A DNA stretch of 64,000 nt from Streptomyces aculeolatus (GTDB taxonomy: Bacteria > Actinomycetota > Actinomycetes > Streptomycetales > Streptomycetaceae): the NCBI RefSeq assembly GCF_020400605.1, contig NZ_JAINRD010000007.1, positions 248,001 through 312,000 of the forward strand, read 5' to 3'. Under the pieces are notes generated by a model, which worked only from the letters and a program-made list of their open reading frames with translations, had not been told where the DNA came from and did not search any database. The translations under genes were made by a program, and so were the position numbers. Positions 45,515 to 53,701 of the stretch are shown in pieces. The first letter of the stretch is position 1. Each line of letters opens with the position of its first letter.

Positions 45515-46879
45515 TCAGCAGAAGAAGACACAGCCGGTCCTGGTGTGCTCGTTGCCGCCGAGGGGCCCGGACTGCGACACCGGGCGGCCCCGTACGGAGG
45601 AGCCGCTGTGTCCGGCGGAGCCGAAGAAGACCTGCCACAGCACGGTCCAGTCGTCGGGCTCGCCCGTCTCCGGGTCGATCACCGTCTCGGGGAGCGGGCG
45701 GACCCGCTCCTGCACGACGTAGTCGGGGTGCGGCGGCGATTCCAGCGCGGCCCGCCACTCGGCCTCGCCGACCTGGTCGCCGATGACGACGCCCTGGCTG
45801 GCGTACAGGCTGGCGGGCTTGAGCACGAGTTCCGTACGCCGGGAGAGGCACTCCTTCAGCAGGACGGCGCGGTCGTTCTGCGGGACGGTGGGGAACGCCG
45901 GCCCGAGCAGCCGGGTCCACGGCAGGATCCGGTCGATGCGGGCGATCTCGGTGCTGGACAGCTTCGCCCGTACCGCGGGCTCGAAGAGCAGGCCGAGCGC
46001 GGCCTTGCTGTCGTGGATCTCCGGGTCGAACGGGGTGAACAGCGCCGTGCGGCCGCTCCGGTGCGCCTCGACCAGGGCCCGCAGCTTGGCCATGCCCTGC
46101 GGTTCCAGCGGGATGTGGCGGACGAAGAACATGCGCAGCACCACGTCGACCGGCCGGCCCCGCAGCGTGGCCTTGCCGTCGGCGAAGCCGAGGTCGGGGA
46201 GTTCGCCGTGGATCGCGTCGACGCCGTGGGAGCGGAGCGCGGGCATGAGCCGGCGGGCGGTCCGGCCGGAGCCCGTCTCCTCGACGATCGCGACCACCGG
46301 GGAGTCGGTCCCGGCCGTCGTGCGGCCGGCGGCGAGCAGGTCGTCCGCGAGCCCCTGCATCGGGTCGGCCCAGGTGAGCCCGAACTCCTCGGCGAACCCG
46401 CCGAACGCGGACGTCCGCAGCAGGGCGCTGTTCAGCGTCGTCGTCAGCCGGCCCCCGAGCACGCTGCCCATGTTCAGCTCCAGCACCCGGAAGCCGTCCG
46501 GCGTGCGGAACACGTCGGCGCGGCCGTAGTCGATGCTGACGCCGGAGTCCCACGGTCCTGCGGACGCCCCGGAGCCGACGATCCCGGCGAGCATCGCGGC
46601 CAGCGCCTCGTCGTCGCAGCCCTGTGCCTTCAGGTACTCCTCGACGCTGCCGCCGAAGCAGCGGCCCGGCAGGTCGTCCAGGACCGCGATGGTCGCCCTG
46701 ATGTCGGCGGTCAGGTCCCGCACGCTGTCGAGCCGGGCGAACACGGGGCGCGCGATGGCGTCGTCGGCGTAGGACGCGGCGGGCTCGGCGGGGTCGAGGT
46801 CCCGTACGCATCTGAGCAGCCGGCCGTCGGCCCCGGCACGCCGGTTGTACTCGTCGGTCAGATCGGCGTGCGACGCCAT
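45515..46879 (-). CDS. Circularly permuted ATP-grasp-like protein (glutathionylspermidine-synthase type)
   Basis: This 454-residue protein starts at ATG 46879 with GAGGTG upstream. The C-terminal half has 'SRRTELVLKPASLYASQGVV', 'DYVVQERVRPLPETVIDP' and 'DWTVLWQVFFGSAG', the order of ATP-binding Lys, Gln-Glu hinge and final acidic region seen in circularly permuted ATP-grasp enzymes. Earlier, 'GFRVLELNMGSVLGG' resembles the substrate/metal segment of that group. Such enzymes activate a carboxylate as acyl phosphate and join it to an amine. The sequence ends in an unusual 'NEHTRTGCVFFC' with two cysteines. It probably forms an amide bond in the product. Family membership is by eye, without a search. 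Confidence 0.7.
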   Translation of the reverse strand: MASHADLTDEYNRRAGADGRLLRCVRDLDPAEPAASYADDAIARPVFARLDSVRDLTADIRATIAVLDDLPGRCFGGSVEEYLKAQGCDDEALAAMLAGIVGSGASAGPWDSGVSIDYGRADVFRTPDGFRVLELNMGSVLGGRLTTTLNSALLRTSAFGGFAEEFGLTWADPMQGLADDLLAAGRTTAGTDSPVVAIVEETGSGRTARRLMPALRSHGVDAIHGELPDLGFADGKATLRGRPVDVVLRMFFVRHIPLEPQGMAKLRALVEAHRSGRTALFTPFDPEIHDSKAALGLLFEPAVRAKLSSTEIARIDRILPWTRLLGPAFPTVPQNDRAVLLKECLSRRTELVLKPASLYASQGVVIGDQVGEAEWRAALESPPHPDYVVQERVRPLPETVIDPETGEPDDWTVLWQVFFGSAGHSGSSVRGRPVSQSGPLGGNEHTRTGCVFFC

Positions 46880-46910
46880 CGTGAACACCTCGGTTGTCGG
46901 TAACGTTCCA

Positions 46911-46942
46911 CTGCTCAACTGCTCAACTGCTCAACTGCTCAA
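46911..46942 (-). repeat. Four-copy 8-bp tandem repeat at the end of the A-domain gene
   Basis: Four exact copies of CTGCTCAA (plus-strand view). The stop codon of the adenylation gene (46939-46941) lies in the outermost copy. On the coding strand every unit contains TTGA, so slippage would change the spacing to the ATP-grasp start without extending the adenylation protein far. Confidence 0.9.
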
Positions 46943-48309
46943 CTGCCGCTGCCGGGGACCACGTAGGCCACCAGCCTGCGGTTGCCCGAGCCGTCGTCCT
47001 TCGCCACGACCACCGCGTCCCGCACCCCGGGGTGGCGGCGCAGCACGGCGGCGATCTCCTCGACCTCGATGCGGTGGCCGCGGATCTTGATCTGCGTGTC
47101 GGCCCGGCCGAGGAACTCGAAGCTCCCGTCGGGGCCCAGCCGGACGAGGTCGCCCGTGCGGTAGAGGCGCTCGCCGCCCGTCTCCGGCGGGCCGGAGACG
47201 AATCGCCGGGCGGTCAGGTCGGGCCGGCCGCGGTACCCCAGTGCCAGGCCGGCGCCGCCGAGGTACAGCTCGCCCACCTCGCCGGCCGGCAGGACGCGCA
47301 GGTCGTCGCCGAGGACCCAGGCCGTCGTGTGGTCGATGGGGCTGCCGACGGGTACGGGCACGTCGTCCGCTGCCGGGGGCACCCGGGCGATCAGCGAGTA
47401 GACGGCCATCTCCGTCAGGCCGTACATGTTCCAGACCTCGTCCGCCAAGCGGCACAGCCCGTTCGCCAGCGGCCGGGTGAGGGGCTCCCCGGCGCTCAGC
47501 GCGAGGCGCAGGCCGAGGCCGTCCGGCGCGGCGGCGCGGAACCCGCTCCACGACGTCGGCGTCGCCGCCATCACCGTGACGCCCTGCGCCGTGACCAGAG
47601 CGAGCAGGCGCTGCGGGTCGCGGGCGTCCGCGGTCGAGGCGATGACCAGGCGTGCGCCGGTGGTGAGCGGCAGCAGGAGCTCCGGCACGGACATGTCGAA
47701 GGACGGGCTGGCGAGCGCGAGTACGACGTCCTCGCCGGTCACGCCGGGCTCCCGCGCCATGGAGCGGAGCAGGTTCACCACCGCGCGGTGCGGCACGCTC
47801 GCGCCCTTGGGGTCGCCCGTGGAGCCGGAGGTGTAGAGGACGTACGCCGCGTCCTCCCCGAAGCCCTCGCTGCGGGCAGTCAGCGGCGGGCCGTCCGCGG
47901 CGTCGTCGGCGGCCTCGAAGACGACCACGGGCACGTCGAGCCCGTCGAACGTGTCCTCCGGCGTGTCCGGCGCCGTGACGATCACCTGCGCCCCGGCGTC
48001 GCGGAGGACGAACTCGACCCGGCGGCGCGGGTAGTTCGGGTCGACCGGCACGTAAGCGGCACCGAGCTGCCAGCTCGCCAGCATGGCGATCAGCAACTCC
48101 ACCGACCGGTCCCGGTGGATGGCGACGATGCTGCCCGGCGAGACCCCGCGGTCCGCCAGCGTCCGGGCCAGCCGGCCCGCGTGCCGGCCGATCTGGGCGA
48201 AGGTGAGGCTCCCGCCGCCGTGCGCCACGGGTACGTCGGGGTGCCGGCCGATCACGTCGACCACCAGGTCGAGGACGCTCCCGGCCGCCGTTTCCTGGTT
48301 CGGCGTCAT
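46939..48309 (-). CDS. Free-standing adenylation domain lacking its C-terminal lid end
   Basis: The 456-residue product has the AMP-binding core 'VLYTSGSTGDPKGASVPH' (A3), 'SFDMSVPELLLPL' (A4), 'NMYGLTEMAVYSL' (A5), 'GELYLGGAGLALGY' (A6), 'RLYRTGDLVRLG' (A7) and 'IKIRGHRIEVEEI' (A8). It stops at 'NRRLVAYVVPGSGS', just where an A domain should continue into the A9-A10 segment with the catalytic Lys. That missing end is encoded in the gene before it (48306-48716), whose stop overlaps this ATG (ATGA). The two products presumably assemble into one amino-acid-activating enzyme. Substrate not assigned. Confidence 0.9.
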   Translation of the reverse strand: MTPNQETAAGSVLDLVVDVIGRHPDVPVAHGGGSLTFAQIGRHAGRLARTLADRGVSPGSIVAIHRDRSVELLIAMLASWQLGAAYVPVDPNYPRRRVEFVLRDAGAQVIVTAPDTPEDTFDGLDVPVVVFEAADDAADGPPLTARSEGFGEDAAYVLYTSGSTGDPKGASVPHRAVVNLLRSMAREPGVTGEDVVLALASPSFDMSVPELLLPLTTGARLVIASTADARDPQRLLALVTAQGVTVMAATPTSWSGFRAAAPDGLGLRLALSAGEPLTRPLANGLCRLADEVWNMYGLTEMAVYSLIARVPPAADDVPVPVGSPIDHTTAWVLGDDLRVLPAGEVGELYLGGAGLALGYRGRPDLTARRFVSGPPETGGERLYRTGDLVRLGPDGSFEFLGRADTQIKIRGHRIEVEEIAAVLRRHPGVRDAVVVAKDDGSGNRRLVAYVVPGSGS

Positions 48310-48716
48310 GGGCGCTCCCCGTTCGCGTCCCTCTCGGCACGCACCCGCGCGGCGAGCGTCGCGACCGTCGGGTGCTCGAACACGTCCTCGGCCGGAATTC
48401 CGACGCCGTGCGAGCGCTGAATGTGCGAGACCAGCCGGATGACCTGGAGCGAATTCCCGTCCAGGTCGAAGAAGTCGTCGTGGATGCCGACGTCATCGAG
48501 TTCCAGTACCTGCCGCCAGACGTCGGCCAGTTCGCGTTCCAGGTCGTCGCGCGGTGCGCCGTCCATACCGGGCTGCACGGTCACCGCCGGCAGCGCGTTG
48601 AGGTCGACCTTGTCGTTGGGAGTACGCGGCAGGGCGTCCAGCACGACTATCGCCGAGGGCACCATGTAGGCGGGTAGCCGTTCACGTAAATAGGTCATCA
48701 GTTCCGTATCGAGCAC
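48306..48716 (-). CDS. A-domain C-terminal piece fused to a peptidyl carrier protein
   Basis: 136 residues from GTG 48716. Residues 6-45 are the end of an adenylation domain: 'YLRERLPAYMVPSAIVV' (A9) and 'RTPNDKVDLNAL' (A10, catalytic Lys36). Residues ~58-130 are a PCP with phosphopantetheine Ser89 in 'DDFFDLDGNSLQVIRLV' (Asp replaces the first Gly of the usual GGxS). Normally these follow the A core. Here they are encoded upstream of it in transcription order. A TTA codon encodes Leu10. The aminoacyl-PCP could be the substrate of the CmlA-like hydroxylase at 52100. Confidence 0.9.
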   Translation of the reverse strand: MLDTELMTYLRERLPAYMVPSAIVVLDALPRTPNDKVDLNALPAVTVQPGMDGAPRDDLERELADVWRQVLELDDVGIHDDFFDLDGNSLQVIRLVSHIQRSHGVGIPAEDVFEHPTVATLAARVRAERDANGERP

Positions 48717-48829
48717 GTACGGTTTCCTTCCGGGTGGCGGTCATGGCGCAGGCGTACGACCCGGTGCCGAACGAATTCCGGGCCGGAGCCCGGGAGAACA
48801 CCGGACCGCACCGCCGTTGTCCGGGGCGG

Positions 48830-49738
48830 TCAGGCCATCTTCGCCCGGATGACGGCCAGCGGTGCGGCGTACACGGTGAAAACCGAGAAGCCCCAGTACG
48901 CGGTGTCTATCGAACGCGCGCCGACCCCGGTCAGCAGATTCTCCCAGTCGGCCGCCGACCGGTAGGACAACGGGTATGCCACCGTCTCGTGCTTCGTCAG
49001 GCAGCCCGACACGTCGAACAGGGACAGCGCGGCGAGTTTGTCGGTCTCGTCCAGGGCACGGAACTTGATGGTCAGTGAGTTGTCCGTGAATCCCGGGGTA
49101 TCGGCCCAGGAGTCCTCCAGGATGAGGATCTCGCCGCCCGGCCGCAGCACGCGCGCGGCTTCCGCGAGCAGTGCTTCCTGAATCCGCTTGGTCATGTGGT
49201 GCAGCGCCACCCGGAAGGCCACGATGTCGGCGCTGCCGTCCGCCAGCGGAATGCGGGCCCGGTCCTCCTGGTGGGCGAAGTGCAGCCGCTCGCCCAGCAT
49301 GACCGCCGGGTCCTTCCGGTGGTCGACACCGGTGACGAGGCGGACTCCGGGGTTCCGTCGCAGCAGGCAGTCGCCGAATCCGTTGTTCGGGTTGCCGACG
49401 TCCACGACGTGTCCGGTCGCCGTGTCCAGGCCGCTGACGGTCTGGATCCGGCGCCACGCGCCTTCCTTGTCGGTGGTCAGGTTCGCGCCGTGGCCGGCCG
49501 CGTCCCATGCGTCGCGCGACTGTGCGAAGACCGCGTCCACTTCTTCGAATGTGGTGCATTCGCGGAGCCGGGCGAGGCCTTTGGCCATCAGTTCCCCGGC
49601 GCCCCGGCCGAAATGTAAGTCGTAGGTGAGCGGCAGGACTTCCTCGGCCAGGTCGAAGGCGGCGGTCCTGTCGCGGAGGTCGAGGAATACGCGCTGGGCC
49701 TCGATGCCGATGAGCGGGCGTTCTGCGGTGGCAGACAA
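48830..49738 (-). CDS. Class I SAM-dependent methyltransferase
   Basis: 302 residues from a TTG start at 49738, supported by AAAGGAG six bases upstream and by no nearby ATG or GTG. The SAM site is 'GHVVDVGNPNNGFGDCLL' (variant of D-x-G-x-G). 'LADGSADIVAFRVALHHMT' and 'VLRPGGEILILEDSW' are motifs II and III. The N-terminal ~100 residues are a helical substrate-binding lid. A TTA codon encodes Leu41. It leads the minus-strand unit. N-, O- or C-methylation cannot be distinguished. Confidence 0.85.
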   Translation of the reverse strand: MSATAERPLIGIEAQRVFLDLRDRTAAFDLAEEVLPLTYDLHFGRGAGELMAKGLARLRECTTFEEVDAVFAQSRDAWDAAGHGANLTTDKEGAWRRIQTVSGLDTATGHVVDVGNPNNGFGDCLLRRNPGVRLVTGVDHRKDPAVMLGERLHFAHQEDRARIPLADGSADIVAFRVALHHMTKRIQEALLAEAARVLRPGGEILILEDSWADTPGFTDNSLTIKFRALDETDKLAALSLFDVSGCLTKHETVAYPLSYRSAADWENLLTGVGARSIDTAYWGFSVFTVYAAPLAVIRAKMA

Positions 49739-50153
49739 GCGTGGCTCCTTTCCGGAGATTCAGCATGCTTTCCCCGGCGACACCGGCGCGAAGCCATCCG
49801 GGCCAGCCGATCAGCGAACATAAGCCAGCGCTGCGGGCGCGTCAAGGACGCCGCCCGTAACGGCGCGATCATGCGGAGCGGAATGGGAGTCACCGCTTTG
49901 TGCGCCTCATGCACGCTCATCGGTACGGGCGTTGTCGATCTTCTTGACATGTACTTGCGGGCCGGAGAGCCTGTGTGGGAAGGTACGGCGAGTTGACTGT
50001 GTGATGAGGAATGACCCCGGGGTACGTGTGTCCTGACATGCGCCGCCCCGGCGCACGGGGGCAGGTCGACCAGCATGAGTGCACCGTTCCACCTGCGGTG
50101 AGACCTTCTGCCCGTGCCACATTGCGCATCGCGGGAGTTGCCGGAGGTCGCAC
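49739..50153. promoter_or_regulatory. Divergent promoter region of the core cluster
   Basis: 415 bp between the methyltransferase and S9 peptidase genes. It must drive both arms of the core cluster and is the best place to look for cluster-specific operators. Local GC is lower than in the genes. I saw no convincing gene or clear palindrome. Confidence 0.6.
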
Positions 50154-52061
50154 ATGAAGGAGCGGCATATTGCACCGTACGGCACTTGGCCATCGGCCGT
50201 CGGGGTGGGGGATCTCGTGGACGGGATCCGGGAACTCGCCTACCCGAGCCGCAGTGGCGACCGGACATTCTGGATTGAGACGGATCGCGCCGATCCCGCC
50301 GCCCCCCGATTAATGGCGGCCGCCGACGGGAAGGAACCCGCGGTGGTCCGGCCGGGAGTGCGCTCCGACGTCTGCGGGTACGGCGCCGTGCCGTACGCCG
50401 TGCACGGTGCGTCGGTCTTCTACGTGGACGCGGCGGACCAGCGGGTCCACCGCCTCGACGCGGACGGCACGTCCGTGCCGCTGACGGCGGCGGAGGACGG
50501 CCCCGTCCGCTACGGCGCGCCGCGGCCCGCCCACGACGGCCGCCTGGTCTTCGCGGTCCGCGAACGCGGCGCCGGCCGGGACGCGGTGCACGAACCGGTG
50601 GCGTTATCCGCCGACGGATCAGGAACGGTGCGGGTCCTCGCGTCCGGACACGACTTCTACGGCGCCGCGGCCGTCCACCCCCGTGAGGCGCGGATCGCGT
50701 TCACCGCCTGGGACCACCCGCACATGCCCTGGGACGAGTCGGTCCTGTGGGAGCTGCGCCTGGACGCGGCCGGTGCGGTGGCGTCCCGCCGCCTCGTGGC
50801 CGCGGCCCCGGGTGTGTCGGTGACCCAGCCCTGCTACGCGCCCGACGGCCGGCTGCACTTCGTGGACGACCGCTCGGGCTGGTGGAACCTGCGCGCCGAC
50901 GGCGCGGACACCTCGCCGGCGCCCCTCGCCGCCGAGTTCGGCAGGCCGGACTGGTACTGCGGCCTGACCACCTACGGCTTCCTGGACGACGGCCGGATCG
51001 TGGCCGCGTACCGCACCCGCGGCAAGGACGCCGTCGCCGTCATCGGCGAGGGCACGGGCCTCAAGCCGCTGCCGCTCGACCGCGACGTGGTGGAGGCACT
51101 GGCCACCGGCGGCGGCGAGGCGGTGGCGGTCGCCGCTTCCGGCACGCACCCCGCCGCGGTGGTCCGGCTGCCCGTCGGCGGCGGGCCGCCGGTGGAGCTG
51201 CGGTCGAGCCTCCGGCGGGCCGCGCCCGGCCGTGAATGGATCAGCGAGGCGCGGCCGTTCGAGTTCGACTCGGAGGGACAGCCCGTCTTCGGGTTCTACT
51301 ACGCGCCGCGCAACCCGGACCGCCGCGGCCCGGACGGCGTGCCGCCCCCGCTGCTCGTGACCTGCCACGGCGGGCCGACCGTGGTGGCCTGTGCCCCCCT
51401 CGACTTACAGGTCCAGTACTGGACGAGCCGCGGCTACGCGGTCGCCGAGATCAACTACGGGGGGAGCGCCGGCCACGGCCGGGCCTACCGCGAGCGGATC
51501 CGCGGCCGGTGGGGCGTCCTCGACGCCGCCGACTGCGTGCACGCCGCCCGGCACCTCGTGGCCGAGGGCCTCGCCGACCCCCGGCGGCTGGCCGTCCGGG
51601 GGCGCAGCTCCGGCGGACTGACCGCGCTCAACGCCGCCGCGGCGCACCCGGACTTCGCGGCGGTGGTCTGCTACGCCGGCGTCACGGACCCCGCGGCGAT
51701 CCCCGAGCGCACCCACAAGATGGAATCCCGCTACCTCGACAGCCTCATCGGCCCCTGGCCCGCGGCCCGGGCACGGTACGCCGCCCGCTCCCCGCTCCGC
51801 AGACCCGGCCCCTGGACGGCGGCGGCGCTCGTCTTCCACGGCGGCCGCGACCCCGTCGTCCCCGTCGAGCAGGCGGAAGGGCTGCGCGAGGGGCTGCGGG
51901 CACGCGGTGCGGCCGTGGAACTCGTGGTCTATCCGGACGAGGGCCACGCGATCGCGAAGCCCGAGAACATCCGCCACCTCGTCGCGGCGGAGTCGGCATT
52001 CCTCGCCCGCGTGCTCGGGCACGCGGAAGCGGAGTCCGAACCCTCCCTGTCCCGCCACTGA
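50154..52061 (+). CDS. S9 prolyl-oligopeptidase-type hydrolase
   Basis: 635 residues from ATG 50154, with GGAGG seven bases upstream. Residues ~1-370 form a beta-propeller-like domain. The C-terminal alpha/beta-hydrolase has 'LLVTCHGGPTVVACAPLD', the nucleophile Ser485 in 'VRGRSSGGLTALNAA', Asp566 in 'VFHGGRDPVVPVEQ' and His598 in 'YPDEGHAIAKPEN'. There is no signal peptide, so it acts in the cytoplasm. Roles fitting the context are cleavage of a peptide-masked product, product degradation for immunity, or acyl transfer. Three in-frame TTA codons (50310, 50604, 51405) make it strongly dependent on the bldA tRNA. Confidence 0.9.
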   Translation: MKERHIAPYGTWPSAVGVGDLVDGIRELAYPSRSGDRTFWIETDRADPAAPRLMAAADGKEPAVVRPGVRSDVCGYGAVPYAVHGASVFYVDAADQRVHRLDADGTSVPLTAAEDGPVRYGAPRPAHDGRLVFAVRERGAGRDAVHEPVALSADGSGTVRVLASGHDFYGAAAVHPREARIAFTAWDHPHMPWDESVLWELRLDAAGAVASRRLVAAAPGVSVTQPCYAPDGRLHFVDDRSGWWNLRADGADTSPAPLAAEFGRPDWYCGLTTYGFLDDGRIVAAYRTRGKDAVAVIGEGTGLKPLPLDRDVVEALATGGGEAVAVAASGTHPAAVVRLPVGGGPPVELRSSLRRAAPGREWISEARPFEFDSEGQPVFGFYYAPRNPDRRGPDGVPPPLLVTCHGGPTVVACAPLDLQVQYWTSRGYAVAEINYGGSAGHGRAYRERIRGRWGVLDAADCVHAARHLVAEGLADPRRLAVRGRSSGGLTALNAAAAHPDFAAVVCYAGVTDPAAIPERTHKMESRYLDSLIGPWPAARARYAARSPLRRPGPWTAAALVFHGGRDPVVPVEQAEGLREGLRARGAAVELVVYPDEGHAIAKPENIRHLVAAESAFLARVLGHAEAESEPSLSRH

Positions 52062-52099
52062 ATCCCGTACGTCTCCCGACTAGCCGACCGAGGTTCCTG

Positions 52100-53701
52100 A
52101 TGCGTGGATATCTCTCGCCGTCGACGGTGGTCCAGCCCCTCATCCACCGCTGGTACGCCGTCCCCATGGTGGCCGCTCCGCACACCGGCGCGCTGAACCT
52201 GGTGAAGCGCCACCTCCCCGCACTGCGCAGCTATGCCGAGTCGCCGCGCAAGCACGCCCGCGCCCTGGCCAACCCGCAGATGTTCGGGGCCCCCTACGTG
52301 AGCCCCGGCGCGAACGGGCCGGAGGCGGTGACCGAGCTGCTCGACCGTACGACGCGCGAGGCCGCGCCGCGCATCCGCATGGCCGAGGACATCGACACCG
52401 TGCGGCAGATGCTCGCCAAGCACGCGGACGGGCGCGCGCTCACGGCGCTCTACGACGACCTCCCCGACTCGCTGCGCGGCATCACCGAGCTGGTCTACGA
52501 CACCGCGAACCACCCCTCCGTCCGGTTCTTCGAGAGCCTGCTGTACCGGACGCCGGCGGCGCAGCCGGAGGCCGAGGTCGTCTCCCTGCGCGAGCGGCAC
52601 GACCCCGACCAGCCGTTCATCTACAGCTCGCCGGTGCTGCCGGAGCCCGGACGCGTCGACCTCGCGGTCCCGTTCGCCTCCGACCTCCTCGACGAGCTGT
52701 TCGCGGCGCGGCTGGCCCCCGTCGACGTGGACGAGCTGGCCGGGAGGTTCGGCCTCGACGACGACCAGAAGGCGGCCTTCCGCCGGATGTTCACCGAGGA
52801 GGCGCCGCGCGCGTACGAGCCGAACCTGACCGGCGAGGTGCGCATGCGCTACTTCGGCCACGCCTCCGTGCTGCTGGACTTCGGCGGGTTCACCGTCATG
52901 ACCGATCCCACGCTCGGATACGACGGCGACGGCTTCGACGAGCACTACTCGATGGCCGACCTGCCCGAGACCATCGACGTCGTGATCATCAGCCACGCCC
53001 ACTCCGACCACTTCTCCCTGGAGACGCTGCTGCAACTGCGCCGCCGCATCGGCGTGATCGTGGTGCCGCAGGCCTCCGGAGGCAGCCTGGCCGACATCGG
53101 GATGCGCGCGCTGCTGGAGCACTACGGCTTCACCGACGTGGTGGAAGTCGCCGACATGCAGTCGATCGAGCTGGGCCCGGCGCGCATCACGGCCCTGCCG
53201 TTCCTCGGTGAGCACGGCGAACTCGACATCCGGGCCAAGATGGTGCCGCTGGTGCGCCTCGGCGGGCGCGGGTTCATGTTCGCCACCGACACCTCGCCCG
53301 TGGACCCGACGATCTACGACCTGGTGGCCGCGGAGATCGGCCAGGTCGACGCCATGTTCATCGGCCTGGAGTGCGTCGGCGCCCCGATGAGCTGGCTCTA
53401 CGGCCCGCTCCTCGACCAGCCCATCGCCCGGGAGCACAGCGTGGAGCGCGGCCTCAAGGGCTCCTTCGCGGCGCCGGCCGACTCGCTCGCCGAGCGGCTG
53501 GGGGCGCGCCAGATCTTCGTCTACGCGCTGGGCATCGAACCCTGGCTCAAACACCTCACCGGATGCTGGTACGACCCCGAGGCCGAGCAGCTCAAACAGG
53601 AGGTCCTGCTGCGGAAGCTGGCCGGCGACCGGGGCGTGCCCTCCGAACTGCTCTACGTCACCGCGGAGCGCTTCTGGCCGGTGCGGGACGAGGAGAAGTG
53701 A
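52100..53701 (+). CDS. CmlA-like diiron beta-hydroxylase (metallo-beta-lactamase fold)
   Basis: 533 residues with CCGAGG before the ATG. The N-terminal ~270 residues have no metallo-beta-lactamase features. The C-terminal domain has the metal motif H299-A-H301-S-D303-H304, Glu371 in 'FLGEHGELDI', Asp397 in 'FATDTSPVDP', Glu424 in 'IGLECVG' and His485 in 'PWLKHLTGC'. From memory, chloramphenicol CmlA uses His305/His307/Asp309/His310, Glu377, Asp403, Glu430 and His489, nearly all offset by six, and has almost the same length. CmlA hydroxylates the beta-carbon of an amino acid held on a PCP, so the same role is likely here. Stop codon overlaps the next GTG. Confidence 0.8.
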   Translation: MRGYLSPSTVVQPLIHRWYAVPMVAAPHTGALNLVKRHLPALRSYAESPRKHARALANPQMFGAPYVSPGANGPEAVTELLDRTTREAAPRIRMAEDIDTVRQMLAKHADGRALTALYDDLPDSLRGITELVYDTANHPSVRFFESLLYRTPAAQPEAEVVSLRERHDPDQPFIYSSPVLPEPGRVDLAVPFASDLLDELFAARLAPVDVDELAGRFGLDDDQKAAFRRMFTEEAPRAYEPNLTGEVRMRYFGHASVLLDFGGFTVMTDPTLGYDGDGFDEHYSMADLPETIDVVIISHAHSDHFSLETLLQLRRRIGVIVVPQASGGSLADIGMRALLEHYGFTDVVEVADMQSIELGPARITALPFLGEHGELDIRAKMVPLVRLGGRGFMFATDTSPVDPTIYDLVAAEIGQVDAMFIGLECVGAPMSWLYGPLLDQPIAREHSVERGLKGSFAAPADSLAERLGARQIFVYALGIEPWLKHLTGCWYDPEAEQLKQEVLLRKLAGDRGVPSELLYVTAERFWPVRDEEK

